A stretch of 64,000 bases of DNA from Moniliella sp. 'wahieum' (GCA_003971905.1 RSEE01000011.1:682001-746000); one strand, 5' to 3'; counted from the stretch's first letter, positions 22,901-36,044 are shown. Translations and numbers: made by a program. Notes: generated by a model from the letters alone, not told the origin.

Positions 22901-24684
22901 CGACCTACCATGCTCGTGCTGCAGCCGCCACGCCCCACTGCGCCGCACCAGAGATCGGCATCGCCCGCCCCCTACCTGACACATCCGCCCCCCCGTTTGC
23001 CGACACAGTTCAACCTCCCGAATACGCCGCCATGACTGCTCTCAGCGCACCCATCCACCCGGACACGGTTCAGCTCACCAAGGATGGCGTACCCCTCGCT
23101 CCCAAGACGCTCAAGGGTCTCGAGACTCACCCCTCCTTTGCCATGGTCAAGCAGGCTATGGCCGACGAGGTGGCCACACTCGCGCGATACGGCACCTACG
23201 AGGCTACGTACCCACCACCGGGTGCACAAATCCTCATAGGACTATGGCGCATCACCACAAAGACGGACGCCGAGGGCCGGTTCCTGCGCCACCGCGCGCG
23301 CTTTGTCGCGGGCGGACACCAACAATCGGCCGAGACTTGGGGCCAGACGTTCGCACCATCGGTGCGCACACCTGCCATCCTGACCCTCGTCGTGCTGGCC
23401 GAGAAGTATAAGTTTGGCCTCTTCTCGGCGGACGTCAATGCAGCGTACCTGAACGCCCCCCTCGAAGAAGCAGTCTACATCCGCCCACCCCCCTACTTCC
23501 CCGAAGCGGGTGGTCGCGTGTGGCGTCTCAAGAAGAGTCTATACGGGCTACATCAGAGCGGAGCAAACTGGGCACGATACATCCGGAACCTGCTGCGTGA
23601 CAAGCTCGGCTTCACGCAAAGCTTGACCGAGCCCTGCTTGTTCGTGCGCGCTGCACCACCGGGTGAGCAGATCCTCCTGGCGGTCCACACCGACGATCTG
23701 CTCCTCGCATGCAAGTCACACCAAAAGTACGAGGAGTTTATGGCCGAGATAAACACACACATTGATGTTCGTGGTAACGGTCCCCTTCACTACCACCTGG
23801 GATGCCAATACGATCGGATCGGTGGGGAGCTGTACCTGAGCCAACCAAAGTTCATCGAGGAAGTGGTGGCAAAGCACCACATCAAAGCCCCGTGGATCCG
23901 GACTCTCCCACATCCCGTACGGATGATACCGCCCCGTGCCGACCCTGAACCCCCATCCCTCCCAGCCTTGCGCAAGGCATATCAGGGGAAGATCGGATCG
24001 GGACTGTGGGCTGCACGAATGGGCCGGCCTGACTCCCTCTTCGCTATCACGGCCCTCAGCAGAGCCGCTGCCGACCCATCGCAGCAGCATCATCAAGCAG
24101 TCGATGACTTCCTTCGCTACCTGTACCATACTCGAGGAAAGGGCCTGAGGTTGACCCCAACATCAGATGCACCGGCCATTGCGCTGTATACAGATTCCGA
24201 CTTGGCGGGAGATCCCATCCAGGCACGCTCCACATCTGGATGCCTACTGATGGTGTACGGTGTGCCGGTGTCGTGGCGATCCATTCTTCAGCCGAAGAGC
24301 GTTACCAGTACCGCCGCCGCCGAATATACGGCAGGATATGATGGACTGGTTGACGCCAACTATGTCAAGAACATCATGATCGAGCTTGGGGCCATCGGCG
24401 AGGGTACACCCATTCATTGGTATTGCGACAATAAGTCTGTCGTCGATCTCGCCCACAAATTTGGCAGCACCGGCAAGCTCCGAGAGCTGAAGATCCGGTA
24501 CCACAATGTACGGCAACACGTGGACTCGGGCGAGGCCATACTTGTACACATCCCCGGCGAAAGGAACCCAGCGGACGTCCTCACCAAGCCTCTCGGCCGT
24601 CCCGCCCTGACAAGCCATCTTGCTCAACTCCGCGTCGAGGAGATGGATCCAGTCCACATGACTGGGCCCTCCGGTCAGCGGGGG

Positions 24685-24844
24685 TGTTGACATCCGTCCT
24701 AGGACCGCGCGGACCCTGAGTCACGTGAGTCAGCTTTCATTCCTTCCGAGCTCGCACCAGTCTTCTGGACGAGTCAGTCGCAGAAGCTTCTTAGTCCAAT
24801 ACGACGTTCAGTGCTCACATTCTGTGGTAGTAGCGAGGCCGACA
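24685..24844 (+). repeat. 3' LTR (160 bp)
   Basis: This matches the 5' LTR base for base apart from the missing second copy of the 53-base unit. It ends GGCCGACA and is followed by the TGCCA target-site duplication at 24845-24849. Confidence 0.92.
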
Positions 24845-24849
24845 TGCCA

Positions 24850-25651
24850 CAACCCCCGACCGGGGGTACTGCACCAGCGCTGTTGCGGCTGGGCCTTGCG
24901 CCTTGCGCCAGGACACTTACGCGCTAAGCGTAAAAACCGAGGTTACTTGCCCTTTGTCACATGTCACCGATCAGCGCTCACACGTCATGACATTTTAGTA
25001 CTTAGCACCCGCACGTGCTCTCTCCTGCGCGCCGGCTGCCCTGACTATGACTGGACGCAGCTTTGAACTCTTGACGCGTGACGCGTGACGCTTGCCGCTG
25101 CGTTTAGAGCGTCCCAGGTCGGCAACCAGACAGTGCCCCCGCCTGTCCGTGCGTACATACCCCGCGTACCCAATCATAATCACCCTTTGGAATGCGCATC
25201 GATTCGATGGATCGATGCAGGATGGCCGAGGGATGCAGCATGGCGCCTCACCCGTCGATCGGCCCGATTGCATTCTCTCGCAGGTATAGTATTTTCGGTT
25301 GCCACACCAACCTCACATACCGTCGCCCTGTCACACACCAATACCTCTGCTACACGTACGCGGCGTTAAGCGATACGATACGTTTTTTTTTGCTTCCTCG
25401 TCCGCCTTACGCCTTCTCACCCCAGTCAGCTTATAGTACGCCTAGTCAGAGCTAGCAAGCCCTAATAAGCGCTAACGTTAACCGGACTAAGCGCCAAGCG
25501 CTAACCACTGATTAGCTTCCTCCCCGTCCAGCGGCAAGCATGCATGATGAGCTTGAGCAGTTGGCATTAAGCCCTGGTAGCCACAAGCGAGAGATACGCA
25601 CTAGGCAGCCATAGATACCCTTGGCCTGGTGCAAAAAAGAGATAAAACAAA
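24850..25651. other. Spacer between the copia element and tRNA-Ala
   Basis: No gene is recognisable. Short AT-containing motifs such as GCGCTAA/AGCGCTAAC recur around 25440-25510, but they form no clear array. Confidence 0.35.
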
Positions 25652-25722
25652 TGGACGAACAGGAATTGAACCCCGGACCTCATGCATGCTAAGCAAGCGC
25701 TCTACCCCTGAGCTATCCGCCC
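25652..25722 (-). tRNA. tRNA-Ala (anticodon AGC)
   Basis: On the minus strand the acceptor stem GGGCGGA pairs with TTCGTCC, then TA, the D-arm GCTCAGGGGTAGAGC, an anticodon loop TTAGCAT (AGC, Ala) and a TTCAATT T-loop. A and B box promoters (TAGCTCAGGGG and GGTTCAATTCC) are present. There is no intron. The 3' side of the T-stem is one base short: CCTG where CCCTG would pair. The anticodon stem has one T-T mismatch. The missing C fits the single-base losses seen in nearby genes. Confidence 0.88.
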
Positions 25723-26626
25723 TTGTATCGGCCAAATTGCCAGCTGAAATACACCTCCGCAACCCTTTGTGTGTATATTACAAGGACCTGCATCGTCTTG
25801 TACTTCATCGACTTTGTTGTCCAGCATTGAAGCCATTGGCTTTACCCCACAGTTTGATTTCCTGCCAATCGCAGTAGTCTGGATGGGCCTGCGGCGGAGG
25901 TTGAGTGCAGTGTTATTGGCCACGGGGGGGTTAGGTTGACATGTTGATATCAGCCCCTGTTATTGGCACCATGGCGTATCCCTTTTTGTGGCTACTAGGA
26001 AGGACTTTTAGCCAAGGATCTTTTGCTTCAACGGTGTGAGATCAACAGCAAATTGGTGCATGGTTGCAACCAAAGGCGGAAGCGGGAATGTTAACTGTCA
26101 ACTCAGAGCCATCAGAGATGTCATGAAGAAGTGGGGGTGTGAGGATAGTAGAGAATGTACGGGGGAGTTGGGTTAATAGAGGACGGCTGAATTTCCTGGT
26201 CCTTTGTTTTGCTCACATAATGTCTTCTGCTCTTGCTTGCCCCCCCTCCCCCTTCGAATGATTTTTATTACTTCCGTCGACTTTTTGTCTTGACACTCTA
26301 GCTTCCCTCGCCTTATATCGCTCCAGACTGTGACAGCCTCCTCCGGCCACTTTGAGCACGGCATCTCCTTACCCTCTGCCTCGAGACAACGACGTGGACG
26401 CGCAGTGCCAGGCGCTTTTCCCAGCACACAGGACGAAGAGAGCCGGCGGAGGTCACTCTTCTCCCCCGCCCCGTCCACTTTTATATATACGCAAAAGTTC
26501 ACCGTCGTGGGATTGGTAGCCACACCGTGCCTGCGTCGGCCTTTTCCTCCCGCCTCATCTAGTGTCCACTTCGGTGTTTGCTTCAGTTTTCTTTAAGTCT
26601 TCTCCCCTAGCGGGCGTGTAGCCTCC
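25723..26626. promoter_or_regulatory. Intergenic with TATA-like sequence
   Basis: No conserved coding region is visible. TTTATATATACGC near 26481-26493 lies about 140 bases before an ATG in good context at 26627 and could be its TATA box. Confidence 0.3.
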
Positions 26627-26919
26627 ATGGTCCCCACTGCCGAAGCATACGGTGCCTACGCAGACTCTTATTCCAGCTTCTTGCCTGTCCCTTTCCTAGT
26701 GGGTCTGCTCTTGTGGCTCCAGAAACGAGGGAGGTCAAGGCGCCCGTCACGTCCCGTCCTAAACCTCTAGCCTTGACCAAACCACCCTCTCAACCGCGAC
26801 CTTCCCCCCCGACCAAACCACCACCGGCACAGGCGTCCACATCCCGTCCCAAGGTTCATCCTCTTAAAACATGCCATTGCACTAGCATGATCGATCGCCT
26901 GCCGAGAGACACAAACTGA
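26627..26919 (+). CDS. Possible small Pro-rich hypothetical protein
   Basis: An ATG in CCATGG context opens a short frame (MVPTAEAYGAYADSYSSF...), and the adjoining Pro/Lys/Thr-rich frame ends at 26919 (KPPSQPRPSPPTKPPPA). One frame change would be needed to join the two, so this may be a gene with an indel or a chance arrangement. A TATA-like sequence sits about 140 bases upstream. I recognise no family. It may equally be non-coding. Confidence 0.25.
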
Positions 26920-27645
26920 ATGTGCAGCCTGCAATTAGTACACGGTTTGCATCCCCCCCCCCCCTCCGCGCGCGCATCTCTTGTATCTCTTTTCTTTTTT
27001 TTCACACGAACTGACTGCTACGGATGGACCACGGGCCGTGCGTACGAGTACACGGGCTCAGATGCGGGGCGGATGTACCCAGGTCCGCGCTGCGTCTGCT
27101 ACGAGGTGGTTCGAGGTCAGTAGTGGAGCAGTTAGGCTAACTGGGTGGGTGGGAAGACTACCGGGCTGCGGGAACGCGGTATAGTAAGCTCGCTGTGGTC
27201 TGCCTGTACAGTGGCCCTCTCCCCCCCCCTGCATGGCAGTAGATCAGGGGCGCATGCATGGCTATCTCCCGTGGGCTTCGGACGATGGAAGGGTTCGTTT
27301 AGGCCTCAGAGCAGGTGGAAGGACAGAGGGGGAAGTGATAAGTATACCCAGTCTCAACGTTCAGCCTGAACTGTTGCGCCCAGAAGCGCCGCTCGACTGG
27401 GTGGAAGCCGCGGGCGGATTAGATAACGTTCCATGCACCCCCCCCTCTGCAATGCACATTTCAAATTGCAACGCCCAGCAGCCACGTTTCAAGGTTCAAC
27501 GTTCAAGGTGCAATATTCAATTTCCAAAGTGGCCACAGCAGGCCACAGGCGCGCACGCCAGCAGCCGCTGCTCCACACTGCTGGGCCCGTCTTGCGTCTT
27601 GCCTACCACCCCTCCCGCTGCCCCTCCCCATCCTGCCACTTCATC
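26920..27645. other. Intergenic region upstream of calcineurin B
   Basis: No recognisable gene. A poly-C run lies near 26955-26966, and CAACGTTCAAGGTGCAA-like short repeats lie near 27490-27515. This segment most likely carries the CNB1 promoter. Confidence 0.35.
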
Positions 27646-28845
27646 ATGGGCCAACAAGGATCTCAACTGCTCGACGAGATGGAGCACACGACCAACTGTA
27701 TGTCTCCTCCTTATTCCGCTCCTCCCCTGCCCTCGTGGATAGGCGTGGTTGTGCTCTTTGTTCTGTTCTGTTCTGTTCTGTTCTGTTCTGTCTTGTCTTG
27801 TCTTGTCTTGTCTTGTCTTGTCTTGTCTTGTCCTGTTCCGACCCCTGACCTCTTGTCTGGCCTCCCGTGCCCCCCTCTCTAGTCTCCGGCCCGGAGATCC
27901 GCCGGCTGAAGAAACGCTTTATGAAGCTGGACACGAACGGTTCAGGATCCATTGAGAAGGAGGAGTTTCTCCAGATCCCTACTGTGGCCAACAACCCGCT
28001 CGCTCTCCGCCTCATTTCCATCTTTGACGAAAAGTTGGTCATCCCCCCTTGCTCTACCCCCAGCTCTGCTGCCTCCTCCTAGTCTCCTCTTGCATGGGTG
28101 GGAGCTGACTGCTGACTGTTGTTATTGTCTTTTTTCTCCTTCTTCTAGCGGCACGGGTACGGTCGATTTTAAGGAATTCGTCAAGGGTCTCAGCGCATTC
28201 AGCAACAATGGCAGCTCGGACGAGAAGCTGAAGTGTACGTCGAGTTCGGATGTGGATGTGGATGTGGATGTGGATGGGTTTTGGTGGTTTTGGTGGTGGT
28301 TGTGCGTGCGTGCGATGCATGGTGTTGCCGTTTCGCGTTCCGCATACGACCGGGGACCGATGAACTAACGATGAATCTGAATCTCCCACGCGTGTGCTGC
28401 TTGCACTTTGCCACGGCGTTCCAGTTGCCTTCAAGGTATACGACATGGACCGAGATGGCTACATCTCCAATGGCGAGCTCTTTCTCGTTCTCAAGATGAT
28501 GGTCGGTAACAACCTCAAGGACCAGCAATTGCAACAGATCACCGATAAGACCATCATGGAGGCCGACAAGGATGGCGATGGTAAAATTGACTTTGAAGAG
28601 TTCAAGGCCATGGTGGCCAACACGGATGTACGTCCCCCCCCCCTCCTCTTCTCCTTTGGTTTCTCCCTTCCCCCCTTGTCTGGGTGCTCTGGGTGCTCTG
28701 AGGGTTCTGAGGGCTGCAAGGGCAAAGCGAGCTACCCTGTGTGACATGTGAGGCCAGGTGGACTGACAGTGTGGCCGGGCGCTGGTGCTTGGTTGTTCGT
28801 TTTGTACAGATCGCCAAGCAACTAACGTTGGAGGACCTATTTTGA
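27646..28845 (+). CDS. CNB1: Calcineurin B regulatory subunit
   Basis: This is the Ca2+-binding regulatory subunit of the protein phosphatase calcineurin. Five exons are defined by good splice sites: 27646-27697, 27883-28033, 28149-28234, 28425-28627 and 28810-28845. They give 175 residues, the usual length, in unbroken frame. The N-terminal MGQQGSQ is a myristoylation signal. Four EF-hand loops are visible: [36 protein letters not shown] and [12 protein letters not shown], each with the expected Asp/Asn/Gly/Glu pattern. The last exon encodes [11 protein letters not shown]. Intron 1 carries a pentanucleotide microsatellite. This gene is useful as the one long conserved gene here with no missing base. 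Confidence 0.97.
27761..27830 (+). repeat. Pentanucleotide microsatellite in CNB1 intron 1
   Basis: Six TTCTG units (27761-27790) run directly into eight TCTTG units (27791-27830). The array is pyrimidine-rich and sits in the 3' half of intron 1, ahead of the acceptor at 27881-27882. Confidence 0.9.
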
Positions 28846-29632
28846 TCCATTCGATTCGGCCCCGCCTCAGGCCTCAGGGGACGCCGTGGCGTATCCCTTG
28901 CCTATTGCCTATTGCCTATCGCCTACCCACGCACCAATGCGTGTGGGTGCATGTGCGCCTGGCGCCTGGGTTGGGCTTGGACTAGGGGCGTCGAGAGCGC
29001 GCCGGTTCGTTGCCTGGCGCTAGGCTTAGGCTAGTTAGGCCTTAGGCCCCTTGGGCAGCATTGTACTACTTACCATCCCGCGTCCCTGGTGTGCTGTCAG
29101 TGCCAGGCCTCAGGTTCAGGTAGGGAGGAGGCGCTGTGGGTTGGGGTGGCTAGGTGCACCGGGTTATTCTGCAGCCCTAGCGGGACAGGCAGCAGTCAAG
29201 CTAGTCACTAGCTACTGGGTGGTGGGTCGGGTGCGGCGGAATGAGTAATGAACTCGGCTGCTGGTGCGGGCATGCGCCGGGGGCGGAACGGGTGGGCCGC
29301 GATCGTCCCATCCCCCGCACCAGCGCACAGCCCCGCGCTCCTCCCGCAGCCACGCACCGCGCCACTCGACGTGGCACCACCCGGCCCCCCCGGCGGAACC
29401 AGGGCGGAAGACGCCGCACGCCAGGGAGACTGGCGTCGTGCGGGCGGTCCCAGCGCGCGGGGGGGGGGGGCAGATACACTGCCCGTGTGCGGGTGCAGCG
29501 TGGTCGTTTTTTTTTTTTTTTTTTCGGTGGCAGCAGAGGTGGCGATGCGCCGCCAAGGTATATAAACCTTCTGCTTGGCGCCGCGGGGCAGGGCTTTGCT
29601 TTCTCCCCACCAGGTTCACTCCATCGTTCACC
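28846..29632. promoter_or_regulatory. EF-1alpha promoter region: poly-dT tract and TATA box
   Basis: A run of about 18 T (29507-29524) and TATATAAA at 29559-29566 lie about 125 and 74 bases before the EF-1alpha ATG. Poly(dA:dT) plus TATA is typical of strongly expressed fungal genes. A poly-G run lies at 29459-29470. The more distal part (28850-29100) is rich in short CCTATTG and AGGCCT repeats and has no gene. Confidence 0.55.
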
Positions 29633-31213
<1,581 letters not shown>

Positions 31214-31542
31214 AAATTGAACCACACCACATCTTTCCCCTCTTCTCGCCCGAGAGCAAGCCTCGGAGTGTGCTTGTACCCCCTCTCCCCCTCTCCCTCT
31301 GGTCCCTTGGGTCTGTTGGCCCGGGCCGTTTATTGCATCTTTCATGCTGCATTTACCATTCACCTGTCTGATCTGAGATCTGACTTGATGTAGTCGTGTC
31401 TCCTGGGTACAGAGTAGGTTAAGCTACGCGCGTTTCATCAGCTGCCAACGATGTCCATATGTCCATGCCAAATCGCCCGTTGGTAGCTACATGTACGATC
31501 CAAGACGCATAGGTGTAAGTAGGAGTGCAGATGCCCAACGCT
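31214..31542. other. Spacer between EF-1alpha and SNF12 (convergent)
   Basis: No gene is visible. A CCCCCTCTCCCCCTCTCCCTC tract lies near 31280-31302. Both neighbouring genes end into this segment, so it should hold their polyadenylation regions. Confidence 0.4.
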
Positions 31543-33348
31543 TTATCGGTTGGTACTACGAAGCTCGTGGCGATGGTTTGTCGGTGCCTGGGAAGTCGGG
31601 GGGACTTGGGACGCCGATACGGGCTGGGACGAAGTGGGGGTTGGGGTAGGTGTGGTAGAAGGAGGTGCTTGCGCTTGCAAATTGCGAAACCGAATCGCGT
31701 TGCGATGCGATTCAGCTACCACCAACGCTTCTTCCACCCATGATCCACGGAACGTTTCTGCCCGCCGCACTTCTTCGCTCCCCACGGCTGTCACTGTGCC
31801 CTTGCCCCCCAACAAGGGTTGGCCCGCAGCTGTCGCCAACTCTTTCGCATGCTCCGAAATCCACGAATGGATGTGCTGCCTTGGTTGGCGCGCAAAGCTG
31901 GTGAAAAAGTCTCGTACTGCCGCGTGGTTGCGTACCGCCGTCGCTGCTTCGGCAATCTGCCCATTCAATCCATGTTCAACGTTTAACGGTCAGGACCGAA
32001 CACCAACACGTACGCAACCAGGTCGAAAGAAAGCAGAAAACACAGCAGATCAATCAATCATAGCAATGGTTAGCCAGTTTCAAGATGGTCTTCGCTGTAC
32101 CGCGCACCCATGCACCAAAGAGCCAAATACGTACCCGTTCCTCCAGATCCGCCACCTCGCTCGGCACACTGGCTTGGGCATCGAATCGGGTCAAGATCTC
32201 GTGGCCACGCAGTTTGTGACCAAAGTCGTCCAGGTCCACATCAATGTCGTACGCATACTCAGACTTGTGCTCGGCTTGGTCGGTGCGGATCCAGTACTCG
32301 ATCCGGACCGGTTCTGCCGGCAAGAGGAACCGGTTGATCATCTCGGGCAAATGATGGTAGTGGACCGTAGGCGTTTGAAACAGTTCTTGCAGAGCCGGAT
32401 TGCATAGGATCCGTTGTCGGTCGTTCGGATCAAGTAGGTCCTTGGTCCGCACGTACGTCCACAGCGCCGCCACTACCTCGCCCCGCGTGCCCGTGCTCAG
32501 GTCTAGCAACGTACACAGCGGCGCAGATACACGGAACTGTTCCGGATTGCACGCAGGGTACAACAAGATGGTCGCCTTGACGGTCCGATGACCTAGGCGC
32601 TTAATCTCCAGCCCATCCAGCGGTCCAGGGGTGGACGTCAATTGGCCCGGCTCCAACCCGCTCGTCGCACCCGCTTGCGCAGAAGGCCCTCCATGCGCAC
32701 CGGTATTCTGCCCGAGCGGAACAGGGATCGGCGTAGGCTGCTCCCACTCGGCAAGAGGTACATCCACAGCCGGCTTGCCGCCTTCGTACTCAAACCACAA
32801 GCACTCGACGAATCAAATTGGAGAACTTGTAGGCGCCAATGCGCGCGGCCGTCCCGCGTGCACCTTCGGCTTGGTTCGACCGCGAACGTACAGTCGGATC
32901 CAGCAGACGACCTTCGATGCGTAAGGTCCAGCTGGCGGGGGGGGACGTGTGCGTGTGCGTATTCGTGTGCGTGGCGGGCAGGTCGGGGCGGGGCGAGGAC
33001 GCGGACGCGGACGCGGACGACGACGGCACTTGGTGCGCACACGTGTGGGAGAGAAACACACGTACTTTACGACGCGACTTGGGCGCCGGCTGGAGCGCCT
33101 GTAGCAACTGCGCACGCCGTTGCGCAACAGCCCAGTCCAGCTGCCGTTCCATCTGGCGCAGGTGGGTGTAGAGCGCTCTCGGGTACCGAGGCGCGCAGGT
33201 GCGGCGCCGCTGCGCGGTCAGTAGGTCGGCCTCGCTTGGTGAGCCGCACGCCTGTGGCTAGCAGCTCGTCGAGCGCCACGCGCTTGCGCATGCTGCGCTC
33301 CCACCCGCGCTCGGCCTCGGGCTCACACGTCTGCTGCTCAGGCGACGT

Positions 33349-33388
<40 letters not shown>

Positions 33389-33606
33389 ATGGCCACGGCG
33401 TCCTTGGGTGCTTCGCACTTAGCCGTCCTGGGCCAGCCGGCTGCGGTTCGCTTAGCTCCAACCGGCCCCGTCTGGCTCTTCACGTCGACACGCCCGCAGC
33501 ACGGCGGAATGCACATTCCCCGCGCCCGCATTCCGCCCCGCTTGCTGCCCCCGGAAATTTGCCATGGGTACTCAACTGAGTGTGCTGAGTCCTGAGTGGT
33601 GGACAT
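31543..33606 (-). CDS. SNF12: SWI/SNF chromatin-remodelling subunit (Snf12/Rsc6, SMARCD-like)
   Basis: This non-catalytic subunit of SWI/SNF or RSC remodellers carries a SWIB/MDM2 domain. The N-terminal part has a Ser/Ala dipeptide repeat, then KRGRPTDRAAAPHLRASVPES and MERQLDWAVAQRR, which match the family's conserved block. RRKVRVFLSHTC and WTLRIEGRLLD follow. The SWIB domain includes VVAALWTYVRTKDLLDPNDRQ and PTVHYHHLPEMINRFLLP. An intron at 31957-32134 (GTACGT donor, GGCAG acceptor) leads to IAEAATAVRNHAAVRDFF and a C-terminal region ending at 31543. There are at least two frame changes in the N-terminal half. The start at 33606 is approximate. Snf12 and Rsc6 cannot be told apart with confidence. 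Confidence 0.85.
33346..33389 (+). repeat. GACGCA hexanucleotide array in SNF12
   Basis: About seven GACGCA/GACGTA units encode alternating Ser-Ala on the minus strand. A related GACGCG array lies at about 32998-33020. Whole hexamers keep the reading frame. Confidence 0.8.
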
Positions 33607-33975
33607 TGAACGTTTACAAAGTGGGGCTGCTCGCTGCGCCTTCGACTGCCACTGGGCCTGGGCCTGTGCCCTGCCGCCCCCACCGCCCGGTTCTCCAGAG
33701 CACGAAACACGGCGCGTCTATATTCATTCCTCCGTCCTCCATCCTCGCGTCCCGCGCTGGACAGTCGACTTCATGCGTACACAAATTCACATTGTTCCCT
33801 CCTTGCACCATCTCCCCTTCGCTCCCTCACATCATGGTCGACGGGGAGCGTGACCCGCTGCTCGCCATCCACCCTCAGGCCTGAGGCCTGACGGCCACGC
33901 TCCCGTCCCGTCCCTCTGGGCGCGGGTCAAGCGCTGCACAGCCACCACCTTGGCCCCACTAGCTTACCCCGCATC
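33607..33975. promoter_or_regulatory. Bidirectional spacer between SNF12 and the M13 peptidase
   Basis: The two genes diverge from this roughly 370-base region, so it should contain both promoters. A palindromic CCTCAGGCCTGAGGCCTG motif lies near 33873-33890, and related copies occur elsewhere in the window. No clear TATA box is seen. Confidence 0.35.
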
Positions 33976-36044
33976 ATGCATCAGCTCCGGCCGCTCGAAA
34001 AGGTCCTGCTCATCTCATCCTCGCTCTCGCCTTCTTTCTCTTCCTCTTGTCCTCCGTATTTATGGCTCTCTTTGTTGGCGTGTCCAACCGCCTCTTCCAC
34101 CTCCCGTCTCTGCCCGGGCCACCTTCCCCTTCGCCCACCCGCCAGACGACCCTGACCCGTGGCAGCCGCACCCGCCGCCTCCTGTCGAGCACGTGTGCAC
34201 CACCCGGCTGCTTGCGTTCTGGCTGTGAGCGACTTGCTCCACCGGCATGGACCAGCCATCCCGGACGATGCTGGTCTGGTTGGCGCGGGAAGTGGGTCGC
34301 GGCGCACAATGCCCGAGGTGGTACGTAAGATACTTGCAAGACGCCCCGACTTCCGTCCCGTCTAAACTTACCTGGGACGATCTGGGACGATCAGGCGTTC
34401 GTCAAGCTCCGCACCTACTAGTACGACGCGTGCATGGACACGTCTATTCAGGATATTAAGGCCGACGCTCTGCTTCTGGACCTAGTGGCTAATGTCACTC
34501 CGGCTTTGCTAAGGGCGAGGGCAAGGGAAGGGGAAGGGGAAGGGGAAGGGAAAGGGCAAGGGCAAGGGTACGGGCAAGGGAATGGAAAGGGCACGGGGAA
34601 TGCCAAGGGCAAGAAGGACATGGAACCGCGTTCGTCGGTGGATCAGCTTGCTATGGTTGATGCGGCCGCGGGCTAGCCCCAATCATCCCGCTTTGGGCGA
34701 TCCGGGGGTTCTCCCGCCTGCTCCGGGCGGACCGCAGTCGCGTCAAGCCCGTCTGACTCGGACTTTGGCGTGGCTCCATTCGCGTGGCGTGCCCGCGCTG
34801 TTTGAATAGACGGTGGATGGGGACTCGGGGTACAACCCGCAGCTGGGCACTCTGACCTTGACTGCTTCGGGGTTTGGCTTGCCTGACGTGAGTTACTACG
34901 AGCACGAGGAAGACCGCGTGTTTTACCTCGATGTGGTCCGCGACACGTTCCAGGTGTTGGCGTACGATGGACCGAACAAGGTGGCTGAATCGGTGGTGGG
35001 GTTCGAACAGGATTTGACTGCCTTGTCGGACGAGAAGGGCGAAGTGGACCCTTGCGCTCTACAACCCCGTCAACCTATCCACCTTCTTGGTCGCGCTCAA
35101 ATCCATCGAATGGACTGGGTACTTTAGTACGCTCACAACCCGCCTCCTCGGGTCGTCATATCCTTACCTATTCCAAGTGGCCTCACAAGCTGGACGACTT
35201 GTTGTCGCGCACGTCAGACGAGGTGGTGAAGTCATATTTGATGGGTACCCGGACAAGTATTCCGACACGGACGATGCCCAGGCACTGGTTGGGTTTTATG
35301 CCGACCTGCTCGTTTTGCCCGACGACTTTTTCGGCAACGCGCTGCGTTCGGCCATGCGCTTGCAGTTGCGCCAGTGGCTGTACAATGATTAATGACCGTG
35401 CGCTCAACCCCAACCGGTGGGACATGTTCCCAGCCGAGGTCAATGCGTACTACAATCCGACCGGCAACGAAATCGTGTTCCCGGCAGGCCTGTTGCAGCC
35501 ACCGTACTTTGATGCCAGCTGGCCCGATTACATGAACTACGGTGCGTTTGGCCAGACTGCCGGACACGAACTGTCACTGTCCCATGCGTTTGACCCGCAG
35601 GGACACCTGTACGACAAGTATGACTACTTGCGCGACTGGTGGACCAACACCATCACCGCCGAGTTTACCTGGCGGGAAGCGTGCATCCTCTCCCAGTACA
35701 GTAACTATATACCGTCGACGATGGCAAGGGCCAATGGTTGTCGTTGCATGCCGCCGCGTCAATTGGGGACGACGTGGCGGAAGGAGGCGGGTTGGAACAG
35801 GCGTTCCGTGCGTGGAACGCGTCGTTTAGTCCCAACACACCGGCATCGCGCGCGTCCAACGTCCGCCTCCCGGGCCACGGCACGTTTACCCGCCAACAAA
35901 CTCTTCTTCATCTCGTTTGGCCGTGCGTGGGGGCGCGCAACATTCGCTCGATGGAACAGATCAAGCGCCTCCGCACCGACGAACATTCGCCCACCATGTA
36001 CCGCGTCGTGGGTGCACCCCGAGGAGCGGTGTGCGGTCTGGTAG
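33976..36044 (+). CDS. M13-family (neprilysin/ECE-like) zinc metallopeptidase, probably degenerate
   Basis: M13 enzymes are type II membrane zinc endopeptidases. An N-terminal anchor (LALAFFLFLLSSVFMALFVGV, about 34030-34090) precedes the ectodomain. Conserved pieces include YDACMDTSIQDI, LGTLTLTASGFGLPDVSYY, NAYYNPTGNEIVFPAGLLQPP and the C-terminal PEERCAVW. Two features argue against normal activity. The HExxH zinc motif reads GHELSLSHAFD, with two extra codons (CTG TCA then CTG TCC, a tandem hexamer). The third-ligand motif GENxADxGG reads GDDVAEGGG. In addition an in-frame TAG at 34807-34809 interrupts a well-conserved stretch, and the frame changes several times. A Gly/Lys hexanucleotide repeat expands the ectodomain at about 34510-34610. 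It could be a pseudogene or a divergent inactive paralogue. Confidence 0.75.
34517..34612 (+). repeat. GGGAAG/GGCAAG hexanucleotide array
   Basis: About fifteen degenerate hexamers (GGGGAA, GGGCAA and variants) lie inside the M13 gene and encode alternating Gly-Lys/Gly-Glu/Gly-Gln. Neprilysin relatives do not usually have such an insertion in this region. Confidence 0.75.

Larger units (their letters stand above)
19744..24844 (+). mobile_element. Ty1/copia LTR retrotransposon, full-length footprint
   Basis: The element spans 5.1 kb and has both LTRs and a 5-base target-site duplication. Parts in order are a gag-like region (about 20010-21235), an integrase core (about 21925-22280), a reverse transcriptase (about 23130-23930) and an RNase H domain (about 24170-24600). 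Gag-Pol order with integrase before reverse transcriptase defines Ty1/copia. The 3' part of pol is one long open frame with the family's LHTDD-type catalytic box and an RNase H segment beginning YTDSDLAG. The gag and integrase parts look broken, with several interruptions, so this copy appears defective as read. The two LTRs are identical apart from one internal duplication, which implies a recent insertion. I see no convincing initiator-tRNA primer site after the 5' LTR; a short G-run precedes the 3' LTR. Confidence 0.92.
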
